A stretch of 64,000 nucleotides of DNA from Amblyornis subalaris. Taxonomy: Eukaryota > Chordata > Aves > Passeriformes > Ptilonorhynchidae. This document shows positions 27,801-37,200 of the stretch, one piece after another. The notes beneath the pieces are model-generated. The model saw only the letters and a program-made list of their open reading frames with translations. It made no database searches and was not told where the DNA came from. Positions within the stretch are counted from its first letter, which is position 1. The number at the start of each line of letters is the position of its first letter. A program made the position numbers and the translations under genes. The stretch is from assembly GCA_018881555.1 (NCBI GenBank), contig JACAXG010000071.1:4098537-4162536 (forward strand), written 5' to 3'.

Positions 27801-30349
27801 GAATCTTTCCGGAGGCAAGGCTGCTCCTCAAAGATCTTCTCCTTCAGAACCAAACCTTTGCTATACAGACAGTCTTTTTCCAGAGCTTTGCAGATAAAGT
27901 ACAAACATGCTGACAGAGAAACAGAAATTGAATGGTCAATGGCTGCTTTGGTTCATTCAAAGCTCCCATTTCTGGGCCTCACATACATCACTGAATTCCA
28001 CCCAAATGTGACATTTACATGAATTAGTCCAATTGCTCTGGAACATGTCAAATAATTACATGCATGCAGTTAAAATAGCCTATTATGTCTTCCCAGGTAT
28101 CATATCCAGAAAAATAATATAATTAATTTTGTCTAAACAATGTTTGCAGTACATCTTCTACTTACTTTCTAGATTCTGTCTCAGCACAGAAGAAATTAGA
28201 ACCATAAAACAGAAACACAATTATTTACCATTTTTATGTTATCGGATGTCTTAACTGCAGATTCCATTAGTGCAACAAGCAGTGTATTCACTGCTGTAAC
28301 TAGACTGTGAACTAGACTGCAGTTTTACACCCAAATCCTAGAACTATGCAGCTGGGAACTACAATAATGACAAAAACAACATACATGGAAAGGCAAAACA
28401 ACAGTGTACAGGGAAATTTCCTGCAGAGGCTCTGATCTAATTTATTTTTAGGGTAACCAAAACTTATATAAACCATCATACTTCATCATGAAATAAAATC
28501 TCTGTCATGAAGTAGAAGTCTCTATCAAACCCTACTGCATTGCTTATGCAAGATACACTTTAACCTATATGATTACATCGTTGCAATTGTTTACTGGTAT
28601 GTAAAATTACATATATGTTGAGATTTTTTTCACGCATCGTACTCACTTGTGTAGTCACTGAGTGTATACAAAATTGTGATAAGGTTATCTAAACAAGGCC
28701 AGTGATCAGGATTGCACCTGAGACCTTCTTCGAAAGCATGACGAGCCAGGGGNAGGCGGATCAGTTTTATTGCCACACGACCAATTTTATACCAGAGGTT
28801 GACATCAGTGGAGTCCAGCATTACAGCCTAGGAGGCAAAACAAACAATATTATCCATATTTCAGACACACATACCTACTCTGCTGCAGGGACTGGCACCA
28901 CTTTATTTTTTGGCAGCATCACAACTGCTTTGGGGACTGAATGGTCGACCAATTTTATCCCATATAGCATCAGAAAGTACATAGTATTCAACCATACGTT
29001 CACATGTTGTATGCTGAATATGTATGTCTGTATTTTAGAAAGTTTTTACAAACATTAAGGTTCCAGTGTCTTATTTCAGCTGCACTGTACCTCCAGATAG
29101 AACTCCATGGCTGTCTCTAAGTCATCCCGTTGTGCTGCCAGTTGTGCTAGGTTTTTATAGGTGGAATATTTTAACATCAAACCTGGGTGTTTCAGCCCTT
29201 CCTTCTCGTCACCAGAAAGAACTGCCTAGAAATGATAAAATAAATGCAATGTGGGCCTTAGGAATTAGACAAGTAAAAAACCAGAAAACAGCTTGCCAAG
29301 TGATAACACTGACATTTCTAGTTAGCCAATTTGAAATGAAGTAAGACAAAATTTAGCAAAAACAGTTCCTAGAGTGTCATTCTCTCACGGTCACTGACCT
29401 CTCGCAGGAGACGAATCTCAAGCAGCTCATGATAAGCTTTAGCAGACTCTTCAAATCGGTCATGTTTCTGAAGGTCCAAAGCTTTGTGATATAAAGCAAA
29501 AGCTTCTGCTTCCTGTGATTTAAGAATTAGAATGTATTTTGTAAGACAACTTTGTTAAGTATACTTACCATAATATACTTACATTTATTATGTCTATCAG
29601 TTGTTTCACACTTTTAATACTTTCTGGTATACAGCAGAACATTTGTATTACTGACCTAAAATAACTCATCTGAGTGAAGCTTTAGTTTGCTAAAGGAGGG
29701 CTCAAGAGATAACACAACTTTCATAAAAACAAACCATTATGGTTGAACAATCCCTGCAGCTAGGGGACAAAAATCCCATCAAGACAAAACTTAATCAAGA
29801 AAATGGTGGGTTTACTTACCTGAGCTTCCTTTGTCTGTGTCTTATGACTTTTGAAGGTACCTTCATAGTCATCCTCAACCGTGGAGCTCGCATTCAGTGC
29901 TGCGATTCGAATCTGGAATGACAGTTGAGAGGTGACAAGGAATGGGACATCCGTGTGTCCCACTTCTCTTGCAAACTGGCTTTTTCTCTCTCTTAATTAA
30001 TTGGTACATGAACAATACTGAGAGACCTCTACATTAATTTACAAGAACTGTAATGAATGTAGTCATCACTAATTGCACATAATCAAACATCAAAACTATT
30101 TCCCACCTGAAATTAGCTGAAAAAACAAAACTTCAAGTGTCTTGTAAGCAACAGCTTCCCTAGAACAGACATGTGCATTACACTGATTTTTTTTTCAAAT
30201 TCTTAAATTTACCANTACCAAAAACTACAACCACTCCAAAAACAATGTTCTCATTATGGTAATATATTCTTAGTCCCAGGAGAAGAGAAAATGCTCAATT
30301 TTTTTTCTACCAAAACATCTCAAAAGCCATCTCAAAAAATCCTTACCAT
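3704..30349 (-). CDS. CABIN1: CABIN1 (calcineurin-binding protein 1), N-terminal 1367 codons, 3' part outside window
   Basis: CABIN1 (Cain) is a large nuclear TPR scaffold that in mammals restrains calcineurin and MEF2 and works with the HIRA histone H3.3 chaperone complex. I recognise it exon by exon from close similarity to the human protein. Coding exons 2-26 are listed separately. Their lengths sum to 4102 nt (1367 codons plus one base) with no phase conflict. The start is the ATG at 30347-30349, the last three bases of exon 2, with an in-frame TGA five codons upstream. Visible regions: TPR-like helical repeats at about residues 33-155, a Pro/Ser/Thr linker (about 290-360), a basic then acidic stretch (about 366-435), and more helical repeats around 620-680 and 1055-1140. 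The calcineurin- and MEF2-binding C-terminus known from mammals is not in the window. Human CABIN1 is about 2220 residues, so roughly 60 percent of the coding sequence is here. Identity is near certain; splice edges were called by eye. Confidence 0.97.
4435..4586 (-). CDS. CABIN1: CABIN1 exon 25
   Basis: Residues 1258-1307 plus two bases. It encodes [40 protein letters not shown] and NTPKVAE. Acceptor tttag, donor GAA|gtgagt. Confidence 0.94.
5170..5430 (-). CDS. CABIN1: CABIN1 exon 24 (GC-rich exon)
   Basis: Residues 1171-1257, 87 codons, phase 0. It encodes [20 protein letters not shown], an acidic [20 protein letters not shown] and [20 protein letters not shown]. Its upstream half is CpG-dense and GC-biased at third positions, unlike the AT-rich neighbouring exons and introns. 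Confidence 0.95.
7515..7776 (-). CDS. CABIN1: CABIN1 exon 23 (TPR block)
   Basis: Residues 1083-1170. It encodes [20 protein letters not shown], the TPR-like [20 protein letters not shown] and [19 protein letters not shown]. The N at 7584 is the third base of a GCN Ala codon. Donor CAG|gtggga. Confidence 0.95.
9618..9763 (-). CDS. CABIN1: CABIN1 exon 22
   Basis: Residues 1035-1082 plus two bases. It carries [20 protein letters not shown] and [20 protein letters not shown], the start of a TPR-like block. Donor ACAG|gtcagt. Confidence 0.95.
10141..10347 (-). CDS. CABIN1: CABIN1 exon 21
   Basis: Residues 966-1034, 69 codons. It contains [40 protein letters not shown] and VSAYIEGT. Acceptor ttcag, donor AAG|gtataa. 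Confidence 0.95.
11824..11985 (-). CDS. CABIN1: CABIN1 exon 20
   Basis: Residues 912-965, 54 codons. It encodes [40 protein letters not shown] and YLEEHSVQQ. It lies alone between introns of 3.4 and 1.5 kb. Donor CAG|gtaatt. Confidence 0.95.
11986..15426 (-). other. CABIN1 intron 19
   Basis: A 3.4 kb AT-rich intron between exons 20 and 19. I see no further exon, RNA gene or clear repeat. The open frames up to 114 codons within it have no recognisable homology. Confidence 0.7.
15427..15542 (-). CDS. CABIN1: CABIN1 exon 19
   Basis: Residues 873-911. It encodes [20 protein letters not shown] and [14 protein letters not shown], almost identical to human. It ends at TAT|gtaagt, phase 0. Confidence 0.95.
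15772..15925 (-). CDS. CABIN1: CABIN1 exon 18
   Basis: Residues 822-872 plus one base. It contains [20 protein letters not shown] and a short CAG run encoding four glutamines. The N at 15806 is the third base of a CTN Leu codon. Confidence 0.94.
17193..17429 (-). CDS. CABIN1: CABIN1 exon 17
   Basis: Residues 743-821, 79 codons. It includes [35 protein letters not shown] and [10 protein letters not shown]. Acceptor cctag, donor CAG|gtaacc. Confidence 0.95.
18470..18664 (-). CDS. CABIN1: CABIN1 exon 16
   Basis: Residues 678-742, exactly 65 codons. It contains [20 protein letters not shown] and [13 protein letters not shown]. No long open frame marks it because it is short, but homology and splice sites (acag; CAG|gtttgg) are clear. 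Confidence 0.95.
18866..19525 (+). mobile_element. CR1 LINE fragment, reverse-transcriptase domain (decayed)
   Basis: The plus strand encodes the fingers/palm part of a CR1/Jockey-type reverse transcriptase. Recognisable pieces are [59 protein letters not shown] and, in a shifted frame, [15 protein letters not shown]. The catalytic AD-D box has become Ala-Asn-Asn. Frames are broken and both ends are missing, including the CR1 3' end. It sits in CABIN1 intron 15, antisense to the gene. It is an inactive relic. Confidence 0.85.
19989..20138 (-). CDS. CABIN1: CABIN1 exon 15
   Basis: Residues 628-677, exactly 50 codons. It carries [18 protein letters not shown], a TPR-like helix, and [16 protein letters not shown]. 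Donor GAG|gtaaga. Confidence 0.95.
20703..20734. repeat. Purine-rich (GAAA)-like simple repeat
   Basis: A short run of AAAG/GAAA units on the plus strand in CABIN1 intron 14. Confidence 0.7.
21394..21581 (-). CDS. CABIN1: CABIN1 exon 14
   Basis: Residues 565-627. It begins with a [15 protein letters not shown] stretch and continues [20 protein letters not shown] and [12 protein letters not shown]. It ends in phase 0 at CAG|gtttgt. Confidence 0.95.
21814..21892 (-). CDS. CABIN1: CABIN1 exon 13
   Basis: Residues 539-564 plus one base. It encodes [20 protein letters not shown] and a short Gly-Lys-Ser-Ser tail. The acceptor ends gaag rather than cag; the donor is ACAG|gtgaga. Confidence 0.95.
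23709..23926 (-). CDS. CABIN1: CABIN1 exon 12
   Basis: Residues 466-538. It begins [12 protein letters not shown], continues [12 protein letters not shown], and ends [11 protein letters not shown] at AAG|gtaatg, phase 0. Confidence 0.95.
24305..24441 (-). CDS. CABIN1: CABIN1 exon 11
   Basis: Residues 420-465. It begins [20 protein letters not shown], an acidic run, and ends TTFMES at G|gtaagg in phase 1. Confidence 0.95.
24877..25045 (-). CDS. CABIN1: CABIN1 exon 10 (basic, NLS-like)
   Basis: Residues 364-419. It carries two basic clusters, [10 protein letters not shown] and [14 protein letters not shown], plausible nuclear-localisation signals, followed by [13 protein letters not shown]. 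Acceptor tttag, donor CCAG|gtactg. Confidence 0.95.
25605..25888 (-). CDS. CABIN1: CABIN1 exon 9
   Basis: Residues 269-363. It starts [15 protein letters not shown], contains [18 protein letters not shown], then turns into a Pro/Ser/Thr/Val-rich linker that is less like human. The N at 25741 is the third base of a CCN Pro codon. Donor GTAG|gtgagc. Confidence 0.93.
26682..26831 (-). CDS. CABIN1: CABIN1 exon 8
   Basis: Residues 219-268 plus two bases. It contains [17 protein letters not shown] and [18 protein letters not shown]. The donor is AC|gtatgt, and the next exon supplies the G that completes Thr before Trp-Lys. Confidence 0.95.
27780..27909 (-). CDS. CABIN1: CABIN1 exon 7
   Basis: Residues 176-218, entering in phase 1 and leaving in phase 2. 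It starts [12 protein letters not shown] and ends SLRMFLK, close to human. Acceptor gtcag, donor AATG|gtgaat. Confidence 0.95.
28647..28827 (-). CDS. CABIN1: CABIN1 exon 6
   Basis: Residues 116-175 plus one base, so it is spliced in phase 1. It carries [16 protein letters not shown] and [19 protein letters not shown], covering the third TPR. The ambiguous base at 28753 is the third position of a CTN Leu codon. Confidence 0.95.
29091..29225 (-). CDS. CABIN1: CABIN1 exon 5
   Basis: Residues 71-115, phase 0 in and out. It includes [20 protein letters not shown], part of the second TPR. Acceptor ctag, donor GAG|gtacag. Confidence 0.95.
29399..29512 (-). CDS. CABIN1: CABIN1 exon 4 (first TPR)
   Basis: Residues 33-70, phase 0 in and out. 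It contains the helical pair with [20 protein letters not shown], which is TPR-like. The donor is the less usual GAG|gtcagt. Confidence 0.95.
29820..29912 (-). CDS. CABIN1: CABIN1 exon 3
   Basis: Residues 2-32, phase 0 at both ends. It begins after ccag with [11 protein letters not shown] and ends KEAQ at CAG|gtaagt. The sequence is nearly identical to the human N-terminus. Confidence 0.95.
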
Positions 30350-30403
30350 GTTCACAGCTATTCACACTGTCTTTCTCCAGGAAAGAAAGGGCCTATCACA
30401 GGT
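30347..30403 (-). CDS. CABIN1: CABIN1 exon 2: 5' UTR plus start codon
   Basis: A 57-nt exon with a good acceptor (branch-like ctaat, then a pyrimidine tract ending ccag). Its last three bases are the ATG, directly followed by the donor gtaagg. An in-frame TGA lies five codons before the ATG. Only Met1 is encoded. Exon 3 then begins with Ile-Arg-Ile, as in the mammalian N-terminus. Confidence 0.85.
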
Positions 30404-33114
30404 CTGGAAAGCAAACAGGATTAGAATATTTATTCTGTTCACAAAGAAAACATTAAGAAAAAAAAGAAAAGCTGGGACTCCTTTAATCAATAACCAATTA
30501 ACCACCACTCCACGCCAAGAGATAAACTGCCCAACCAAAGAGGAGCAACAACATTAAAGTGAATTGTAACTAGAGACAGAAAATAAAATACAAACTTAAA
30601 CACATTCATTACTTTGGGATGGCTTTCCAGACTCTAATCCTGGTGGTGAGGGGGGGAGTGGAAGTATTGGCAACATAATTACAGCTATAAGACTAATCAG
30701 TTACTATATTATTCAGTGAACATACGTTATGTTAACAATATTACAGCATGAATCCCTTTAAACATAAAAGCTAAAACCAAAAACGCTTCTTGAATACTCT
30801 CGACATTTTATGAGCATGAACCTTTATAGCTTATGAGTTTACCTTCAGTTGCTTAAAAAAATAAAAAAGGACGTTTTCCTGCACTTTATCGATAGCACAA
30901 GCCACAGCACTCACAGATATTTACAGAACATGAAAGGAAAAAAATGAAGGTTATCCGTGTCAGACTGACTTTGCAGCAGGCCATAGTGGCTGCAGAACCC
31001 ACTGCCCAAAGCCCTGTCTGCGCTTGGAAATTCCTCTGATCAAAACTTTTGCCTACTGCCATCCCTGCTAGAACAGAACCAGTGCTTGCAGCACAGTTAT
31101 TCTTTCTGAGTATACTGACAAACCTCTACAGACCACCCCTAATGCAAAAGTAAGTTATAGCTACTGCATGTACATGTAGATCTATAAGATTTATGCAAAC
31201 AAAAGAAACTGGACTTTTACTAACTAGCATTTCTTCATTCTGAAGAAAGGATACTCATATTTCTAGTCTTTTTACCACTGACAAAAAGTTTAAAGGGGTA
31301 AATACACTTTTATAATCTGTAAGTAATTTTTCCTCATAACGAAGCCCATAACTTAGACTCAATTAACTGCTTGAAACATCATGTTAGTAAAGGCAAAAAA
31401 AATGAAAGAGGTCTGTGCTGCTTTTTTAGAAAACTTTCACTGCTACATGATAAAACCTTTCCCTCAACTCAAACAAGAAGATGACACATGCAAGACAGGC
31501 TAAAAACAGTCTTTAAGATGGGAGACTACATTAATAGACGAGTAAGTCCAGAATTAACCACAGCAGGAAGCAGTGGGAGTTTTGAACTATAAGCTGAATT
31601 AACTCATACATCATCATGATTAGTTCTGCATGTAGAGAAAATAATGCTTTGACAGGAATTTCATTCATTCAGCAATGAGCATTTGCTTGCCCATGCACCA
31701 CTTGCTCTCCTNGCTTGCAGCTAAATCAAACAGACAACTGCACAGCAATAAAGCATTTTTCTCTTTAAGTCACCAAATAAACACTAATAAAACCCCGAAT
31801 CTCCTTCAGGACAGATTCCCTGTCTACTTTGCACATGAAGAAAATACATGCACAGAGATTAATGGTTACCTCTTTCAAATCTATTGAATGCTACACATTT
31901 TGACAGAGTACAAATGCTTATGACATCTAAATAAGTCAGACTGTGTGATCCCAAATCAATTACATATTTAAATTGAGTGTTTTTAAGTCCACTTACAAAT
32001 ATGCCTACATTCAGTAATATGCCCAAGTCTTTTGCTGAATCCAAACAATCTTGCTCAACGTGGCAGAGAAGTCAACAGCAGAGACTGTGGTCAAGACTAT
32101 ACTTCTGAGGTTAAGATCCTCAGAGAAAATGCAACTACAGAAAACAATTTCAATTCTACTTATTATTTATACTGGAACCTGGCAACATACAGGAACTTAA
32201 TAACAAATATTTATCATCTCTGCTGTCTGGTGTTCACAAGTTGAAAGCACAGAACCAAACAGAACTGTGTAATGCTCCTGGAAAACAGGGAAAGGGTGAT
32301 GCTTCCACAAAGCTTTTGTACTGGTGTGTCAGGCACTTGGGGGGGCTAATTTTGGTTTAAACCAGGCACTGTGCATGGCTGAAAAAACTACCAGCTGACT
32401 GAGTTACAGCAGTGTCATGGCATTTAGGAACTGACTATGTTGCCACAAGCATTTCCAGAGGAACACAACTACACCAGGTAAGTAGGAAAGAAAATAATTA
32501 CTCTTTAATATTAAGTATTACAAACCACTTTGAATTTTTTCCATTTACAAGAGTGTCTCAGCTATATACATCCTGAAAGGCAACAAGCCTTTTGCCTTCA
32601 AAATCTTCTCTCCTTTTACCGTAGCAGTTTAAAACTTAAGTAAATATTTCAAATGTCAGCTCTTGCTCCCAGAGCTTGTGTTCTCAACTTCAAAGTAAGA
32701 AACAAAGGGAGTGACTTGGGCTTTCCCAGCTTTTGTTGTTGCTGCTACACCTGGGATCCACAGCTTGCAGATACACGTTTAAAACACCACTTGATTTTTG
32801 TTTCGGATTTTTTTTTTAACATTGCAAAGATCCGCCGCATTTTAGCACAAGCCGTTTTTACCGAAACACGATCACTTTCTGCACGGAGGCGCAGGGACGC
32901 TCCTCACGCCGCTCCCCCGGCTCCGCTCCCCAGAGGGCGGCACACAGGGCCGGGAGGAGGCGGGCGCCCGTGCTCGCCTCCGACCGTGGCTCCGCGGAGG
33001 GAGGAGCGCGGGCGAGGCCGCCCGGGCCGGGCTCTCGCTGCCCTCACGGGGCCGGGCCCAGACGCCGGCTGCCCCTCAGGGCCCTCCGCGGGGCCAGGCG
33101 GACGGAACACTCAC
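30404..33114 (-). other. CABIN1 intron 1
   Basis: A 2.7 kb intron separating the non-coding first exon from the exon with the start codon. The right end is part of the CpG island. The rest is AT-rich, with no feature I can support. Confidence 0.6.
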
Positions 33115-33300
33115 CTCGCGGGGCCGCCCCCGGCATGCCGGCGCTGCTCCCGGGGGGTTCCCGGGGTTTCCCAGCGCGGGTCCCTCAGGCTCCCGCCGCT
33201 CCCCCGGGAGCCGCCGCACCGGCGGTTTCCACCGCAACCGCCTCCGGAGCCCCGGCGCCAACAAACGGGCGCCTCATTGGCCGAGCCGCCCTTTCCCGGC
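33115..33300 (-). other. CABIN1: CABIN1 exon 1 (5' UTR); 5' end uncertain
   Basis: A strong splice donor (GAG|gtgagt) on the minus strand ends a GC-rich leader exon at 33115, 2.7 kb upstream of exon 2. No start codon is needed here, because the coding sequence begins at the end of exon 2. The right-hand limit, the transcription start, is only a guess from the CpG island and CCAAT boxes. Confidence 0.6.
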
Positions 33301-33308
33301 CTGCCAAT
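33276..33308 (-). promoter_or_regulatory. Inverted pair of CCAAT boxes with GC box
   Basis: CCAAT reads on the minus strand at 33276-33280 and on the plus strand at 33304-33308, with GGGCGG on the minus strand between them near 33286-33291. This spacing is typical of NF-Y/Sp1 promoters. Binding is inferred, not shown. Confidence 0.6.
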
Positions 33309-33390
33309 GGGAGCGCGGGGCACTGGGAGGCGGGAAGGCGGGAGCTGGGGTTGAGGGCGCTCGCGGGGCTAGGGNATGGCGGTACCCGTT

Positions 33391-33615
33391 CGGTTGAAAA
33401 AGAGCTGTGGGGTCATGGAGTCCAACGTGGGACCCAACACCACCATATCAACCAGACCAGGGCATTACGTGCTGTGCCTAGTCTTTTTCTTAAACACCTC
33501 CAGGGACGGTGGCTCCACCGTCTCCCCGAGCAGCACGGTCGGATGTCTAATCAGCTTTTCTGTGGAGCAATTCCTCCCAATATCCAATCTGAACCTTCTC
33601 TGGCGNAGCTTAAGA
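33391..33615 (-). mobile_element. CR1 LINE 3' end next to the CABIN1 promoter
   Basis: On the plus strand it reads as the antisense of a bird CR1 3' end: gtcatggagtccaac, then cccaacaccaccat, then acacctccagggacggtgg, cagcttttctgtggagcaat and tcctcccaatatccaatc. The element's 3' terminus is on the left, about 80 bp upstream of the CABIN1 CCAAT boxes. It is strongly 5'-truncated, as is usual for CR1. Confidence 0.85.
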
Positions 33616-33627
33616 CTCTGATTGCTC

Positions 33628-34225
33628 CAACACCAAAGGTACCAGGACAGAAAAGTCACGCTGGGCTTTACCTTCCCTGGGCAGCATGTTATCTGCACCT
33701 GGAACACTGGGTCTAGGCGTTTTATTTCCTGTGGAAAAGCATCGTCATTCCCTTTCAGTGATCCACCACCAAAATTTGGATACCACCTCCAAGAATTAAT
33801 CTCCTCCAAGAATTGATCCCACTCAAAAGTTGTCAGGCCAGAAAGGTGTTTTCTGTACCTCTCTACAGTCTATCTGAACCATGAACATTGGGACCACGAG
33901 CATTCCTTCCCGAGGAAAGGTATTGTCATTATCTTTCAGCAGCCCAACTCCAAAATGTGGAGCCGATCTTCCAAACTGAATATGTGTGGGGATTTCTCAC
34001 AGAAAAATGGTGCAAGGGCAGAAAGCAGTTTCTTGCCTTTTTGTCCCTCAAACACCCTATCACCTGCACAAACACTCAGCAGAGCTGCTTTCCTTCCCAA
34101 ATTAAGGCACTGTCATCCTCTTTCCAGAGCCCACCTCCAAAATTTGCATTCCAGCTTCAGAAATAAATAGCTCTAAAGACTGCTCCAACTCAACANGTGT
34201 CAGGAGAGTAAGATGTTATTCTTCT
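33628..34225. repeat. Degenerate tandem repeat, units of about 181-193 bp, about three copies
   Basis: Two landmarks recur in order. A phrase like caggacagaaaag occurs near 33642, 33835, 34016 and 34200. A phrase like tgtcat..ctttcag..cc.cc.ccaaaat occurs at about 33744, 33925 and 34112. Spacings are 181-193 bp. The copies are diverged. I do not recognise the unit as a named repeat. It begins where the adjacent CR1 fragment stops. Confidence 0.7.
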
Positions 34226-37200
34226 GCAGAAGCTTGTTCTGCCCCAGAAGCTTCAGATACAGCTTGTGTGGGGTGTGTGGGCAAAACCCTGACTGAACGT
34301 ATGCGGATCCCCTGCCCCGGAGGCTGGAAATAAGCCCAAGATGACCAAGATCTTGCCGTGGAGCTAGCTGGAGATGAGAACACACTTCTTTGCCCCTGGG
34401 ATGTGGGGGAGGCGTTTCTGCATGATGGCGGCAGGATGATATGGGCCAGTGACCAAAGCCAAGCACCACTGTGACAGCTCCTTGTGTAAATAACTTTATG
34501 TAAGTGTAAGGTGGTCATACAGCAGCGAGTGTTAAAGAGTAGATGTGCCATCTGCAGTCCCACAGAGACCTCAGGACAGCCTGAGCACAGACAGACTGGC
34601 AAGGTCCCACCTGTGGGACAGAACCTCGCGTTTAAATCCTCCTCTTGCTGCAACACATCACATCACACTGGTGAAGGTAAGCTGGTGCTCAAACACTGCA
34701 TTGAATCACCATTTAGCACTATAAGGAAGAGTCCTCTTCATCTCAAATGTACAATGTCCAGGGTCCCATTTGTGTTAATGCCCATGTTTCCATCATGGCA
34801 CACCAAGCACAGGGTTGCTGTGAGCAGCAACATCACACTGTTGTGCTTGGAGAGTAGCTCACAAAGCTGTCACAATCCTGTAGTACTTTTCTGCCAGTAG
34901 TGCCCTGCAGCATTCTCAGGGCCTCACTGCTCCTCTCTAGTGTAAATACACAGAAAGATTGTCCACAGTTCAAAGGTTTGAGACTAGGAAATGGTTACTC
35001 TGTTCAAAATCAGGGCATGACCTTTCAATTCGAAAATATGCCTATACAGCGTTCTCAAATAACAGAGGCCACTTTCGGGAACAGAAATATTCGTTAACCT
35101 TAGGAGGTTAAGCCTGGGAAGTTACAACAGTAAAAAGATCAACCATAGCTGGGAAATACTAAATCCAGATGTCAGGCAGGCTCCAGCCCATGAAGAGGGA
35201 CAATCAAGGGAATTGATGAACGTAGCATTCAAGAGAAAAGGGATTTTATGTCATTGCTGAGCGATAGATAAAGGTGGTGTATCTGATTTTCTCCAACCTG
35301 ANGTGTGAAAAATGTTTCCTGTTTCTATTGGTTCCTGTGTTCACGCTCTAGGGTGGGTTCCAGGGGTCTGCATAACCCCTTTGCAGGTTATCCTTCTTGA
35401 GTCCTAAAATACATCAAACCTACTTTAACATTAGCACAGTGAAGGAAAAATAGGCCATTTCTTCAGAGCAACATGAACGTAAAAAATATATTCAGCCCCA
35501 GCAGCTTATAAGGGAAATCTCATATGCTACAAACTCACAGGGGTCTGAGAATCTCATTCTGTGCTGACAACCCCCAGCACCAAAAAAGTGTCAAGTGGCT
35601 CAGACTAAGGTCTTCATAACGAAATGATCAATCCTTTCATTTTAACTGCTCTTACAAAAGAAACCTTAAAGTCCACAGACCATAAAATTCTCAAGATGGT
35701 CTTCGACCCAACACTTTCACCATGATTTTGCCTTATTTTAGGACGTTTTGTCAGGTAATGTCAGAATGCAGACCCAACATGGAAATGGGTGGGAAACTCA
35801 CACTGAGAACCCATTTTATTCAGGCAGCTTTGCACATCATACTCTTTTCCAAGTTTTCCCTCCCCTTCCTTACATCTTCCTGCTCAACTTTGCAATACTG
35901 GGGAAGTTGTTTCCAGGCACAAGCCCACACTGGGAGCAGCCAAGGGTGAGAAGAAAGCACAGAGCCTGCAGAAGTGCCCAGGGTGGCCAACACAGCCCAA
36001 AACCAGGCGAGCTGAGGCCCAGGGCTGAGCAAGTTGTCTCTGAAGGAAACAAAGGCTTTGGCAAGAGTTTGCTTTTTCCTTCAGGAGGCAGAAGGACCTC
36101 CAGGACATGAGCCATCTGCAGATCAGAATTAAAGTGAGATTATTTTCTGCATTTCAGAATATTCACCTCAAGCTGGTGCAAAGCCAGGACTGTCCACCCC
36201 CTTCTCTGCAACACAGTACTCCTGAGTTAGTGTCTCGGACTCAGTTCACCTACCTGTTTGTTGCCTGAGTGTCAAAAACTTTTGGTTGAAGAGACCTCTT
36301 GAGGAAGTGGAGAGACCTGGGCAGCCACGATGTCTGTCTCCAAGCACTAAGACCTATGAACCTCCAATGCTGTGAGCCAATAAACTGACACTTACCAAAA
36401 GAAGCTTTGCTACAGTTTATTAACCAGATAACGTGTAGTCCCTTCCAGCCTGATACACAAATTTGTGTTTGGTATTATATTCCTGACAGATTTGGCAAAC
36501 ACAGAAGTTATTTATGGTGCATAGGGAACAACCAACTTCAAATGGTAATTAGAAGGAGTATTTTCAATAATCTTGAGACCTGAAGCCATAAACAAATAAA
36601 ACTCCAATCAGAATGACGAAGGAGCACAGAAGCCTCCTTCAGCCTTGTGTTCCCATGGACCCCCATGTCCCAAGGATGCACTCTCAGCTCCGCTGAGCAA
36701 CCTGACCTCGGCCTGACCAAGTTACAAAGTGAAAGGAAACTGATAAATGTTTTCATTATCAGTGGAAGGCAGAGACAACATTCTACATAAGAAGTACCCT
36801 GCTTTTGTTTTAATAAAATGCCATGTGTATTCCAGTTATAAAGTGAGGGAGTATATGGGTCTTAAAAACCCAAAACACTCCTCTGCAGGGACACTGAGCT
36901 GGAAACATCAGCCACAGATCACAGTGAGATGCTGTATTGTCCCAAAATTCCCCGCAACAGCAGGGTGAGGAAAAGAACTTTGAACAAACTGAGTGAATAA
37001 CAGGGATTAAAGCTGGCAGTAGCAGAAACTTGAAAATATTTTCTGGTGGCACAGTGCAGGTCTTCAGAAGTGACTCTCTCCTCTAGACACTGCCATCAGC
37101 ACACAGATGTTCAGCCCTGAAAATCTTGTGGACAAATAACACTTTGTAGGAANAATCAACAGGGGTGGCAATGGCACAGCACAGAGCACAAGACCGGACA

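Larger units (their letters stand above)
32880..33360 (-). promoter_or_regulatory. CABIN1 CpG-island promoter
   Basis: This stretch of about 480 bp is extremely GC- and CpG-rich in a neighbourhood that is otherwise AT-rich. It covers exon 1 and its donor. Two CCAAT motifs and a GC box lie at its right end. It has the form of a TATA-less housekeeping promoter. Long open frames on both strands here are a by-product of the GC content, not genes. Confidence 0.8.

Noticed and set aside
32653..33716. Plus-strand open frames of 233 and 248 codons over the CABIN1 CpG island
   Set aside because: Low-complexity Pro/Arg/Gly/Ala composition produced by GC-rich DNA, with no homology; the region is the CABIN1 promoter and first exon.
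36200..36430. LTR-like segment with an AATAAA near its right end
   Set aside because: No paired terminal repeat, target-site duplication or retroviral coding sequence could be seen, so a solo LTR cannot be supported.
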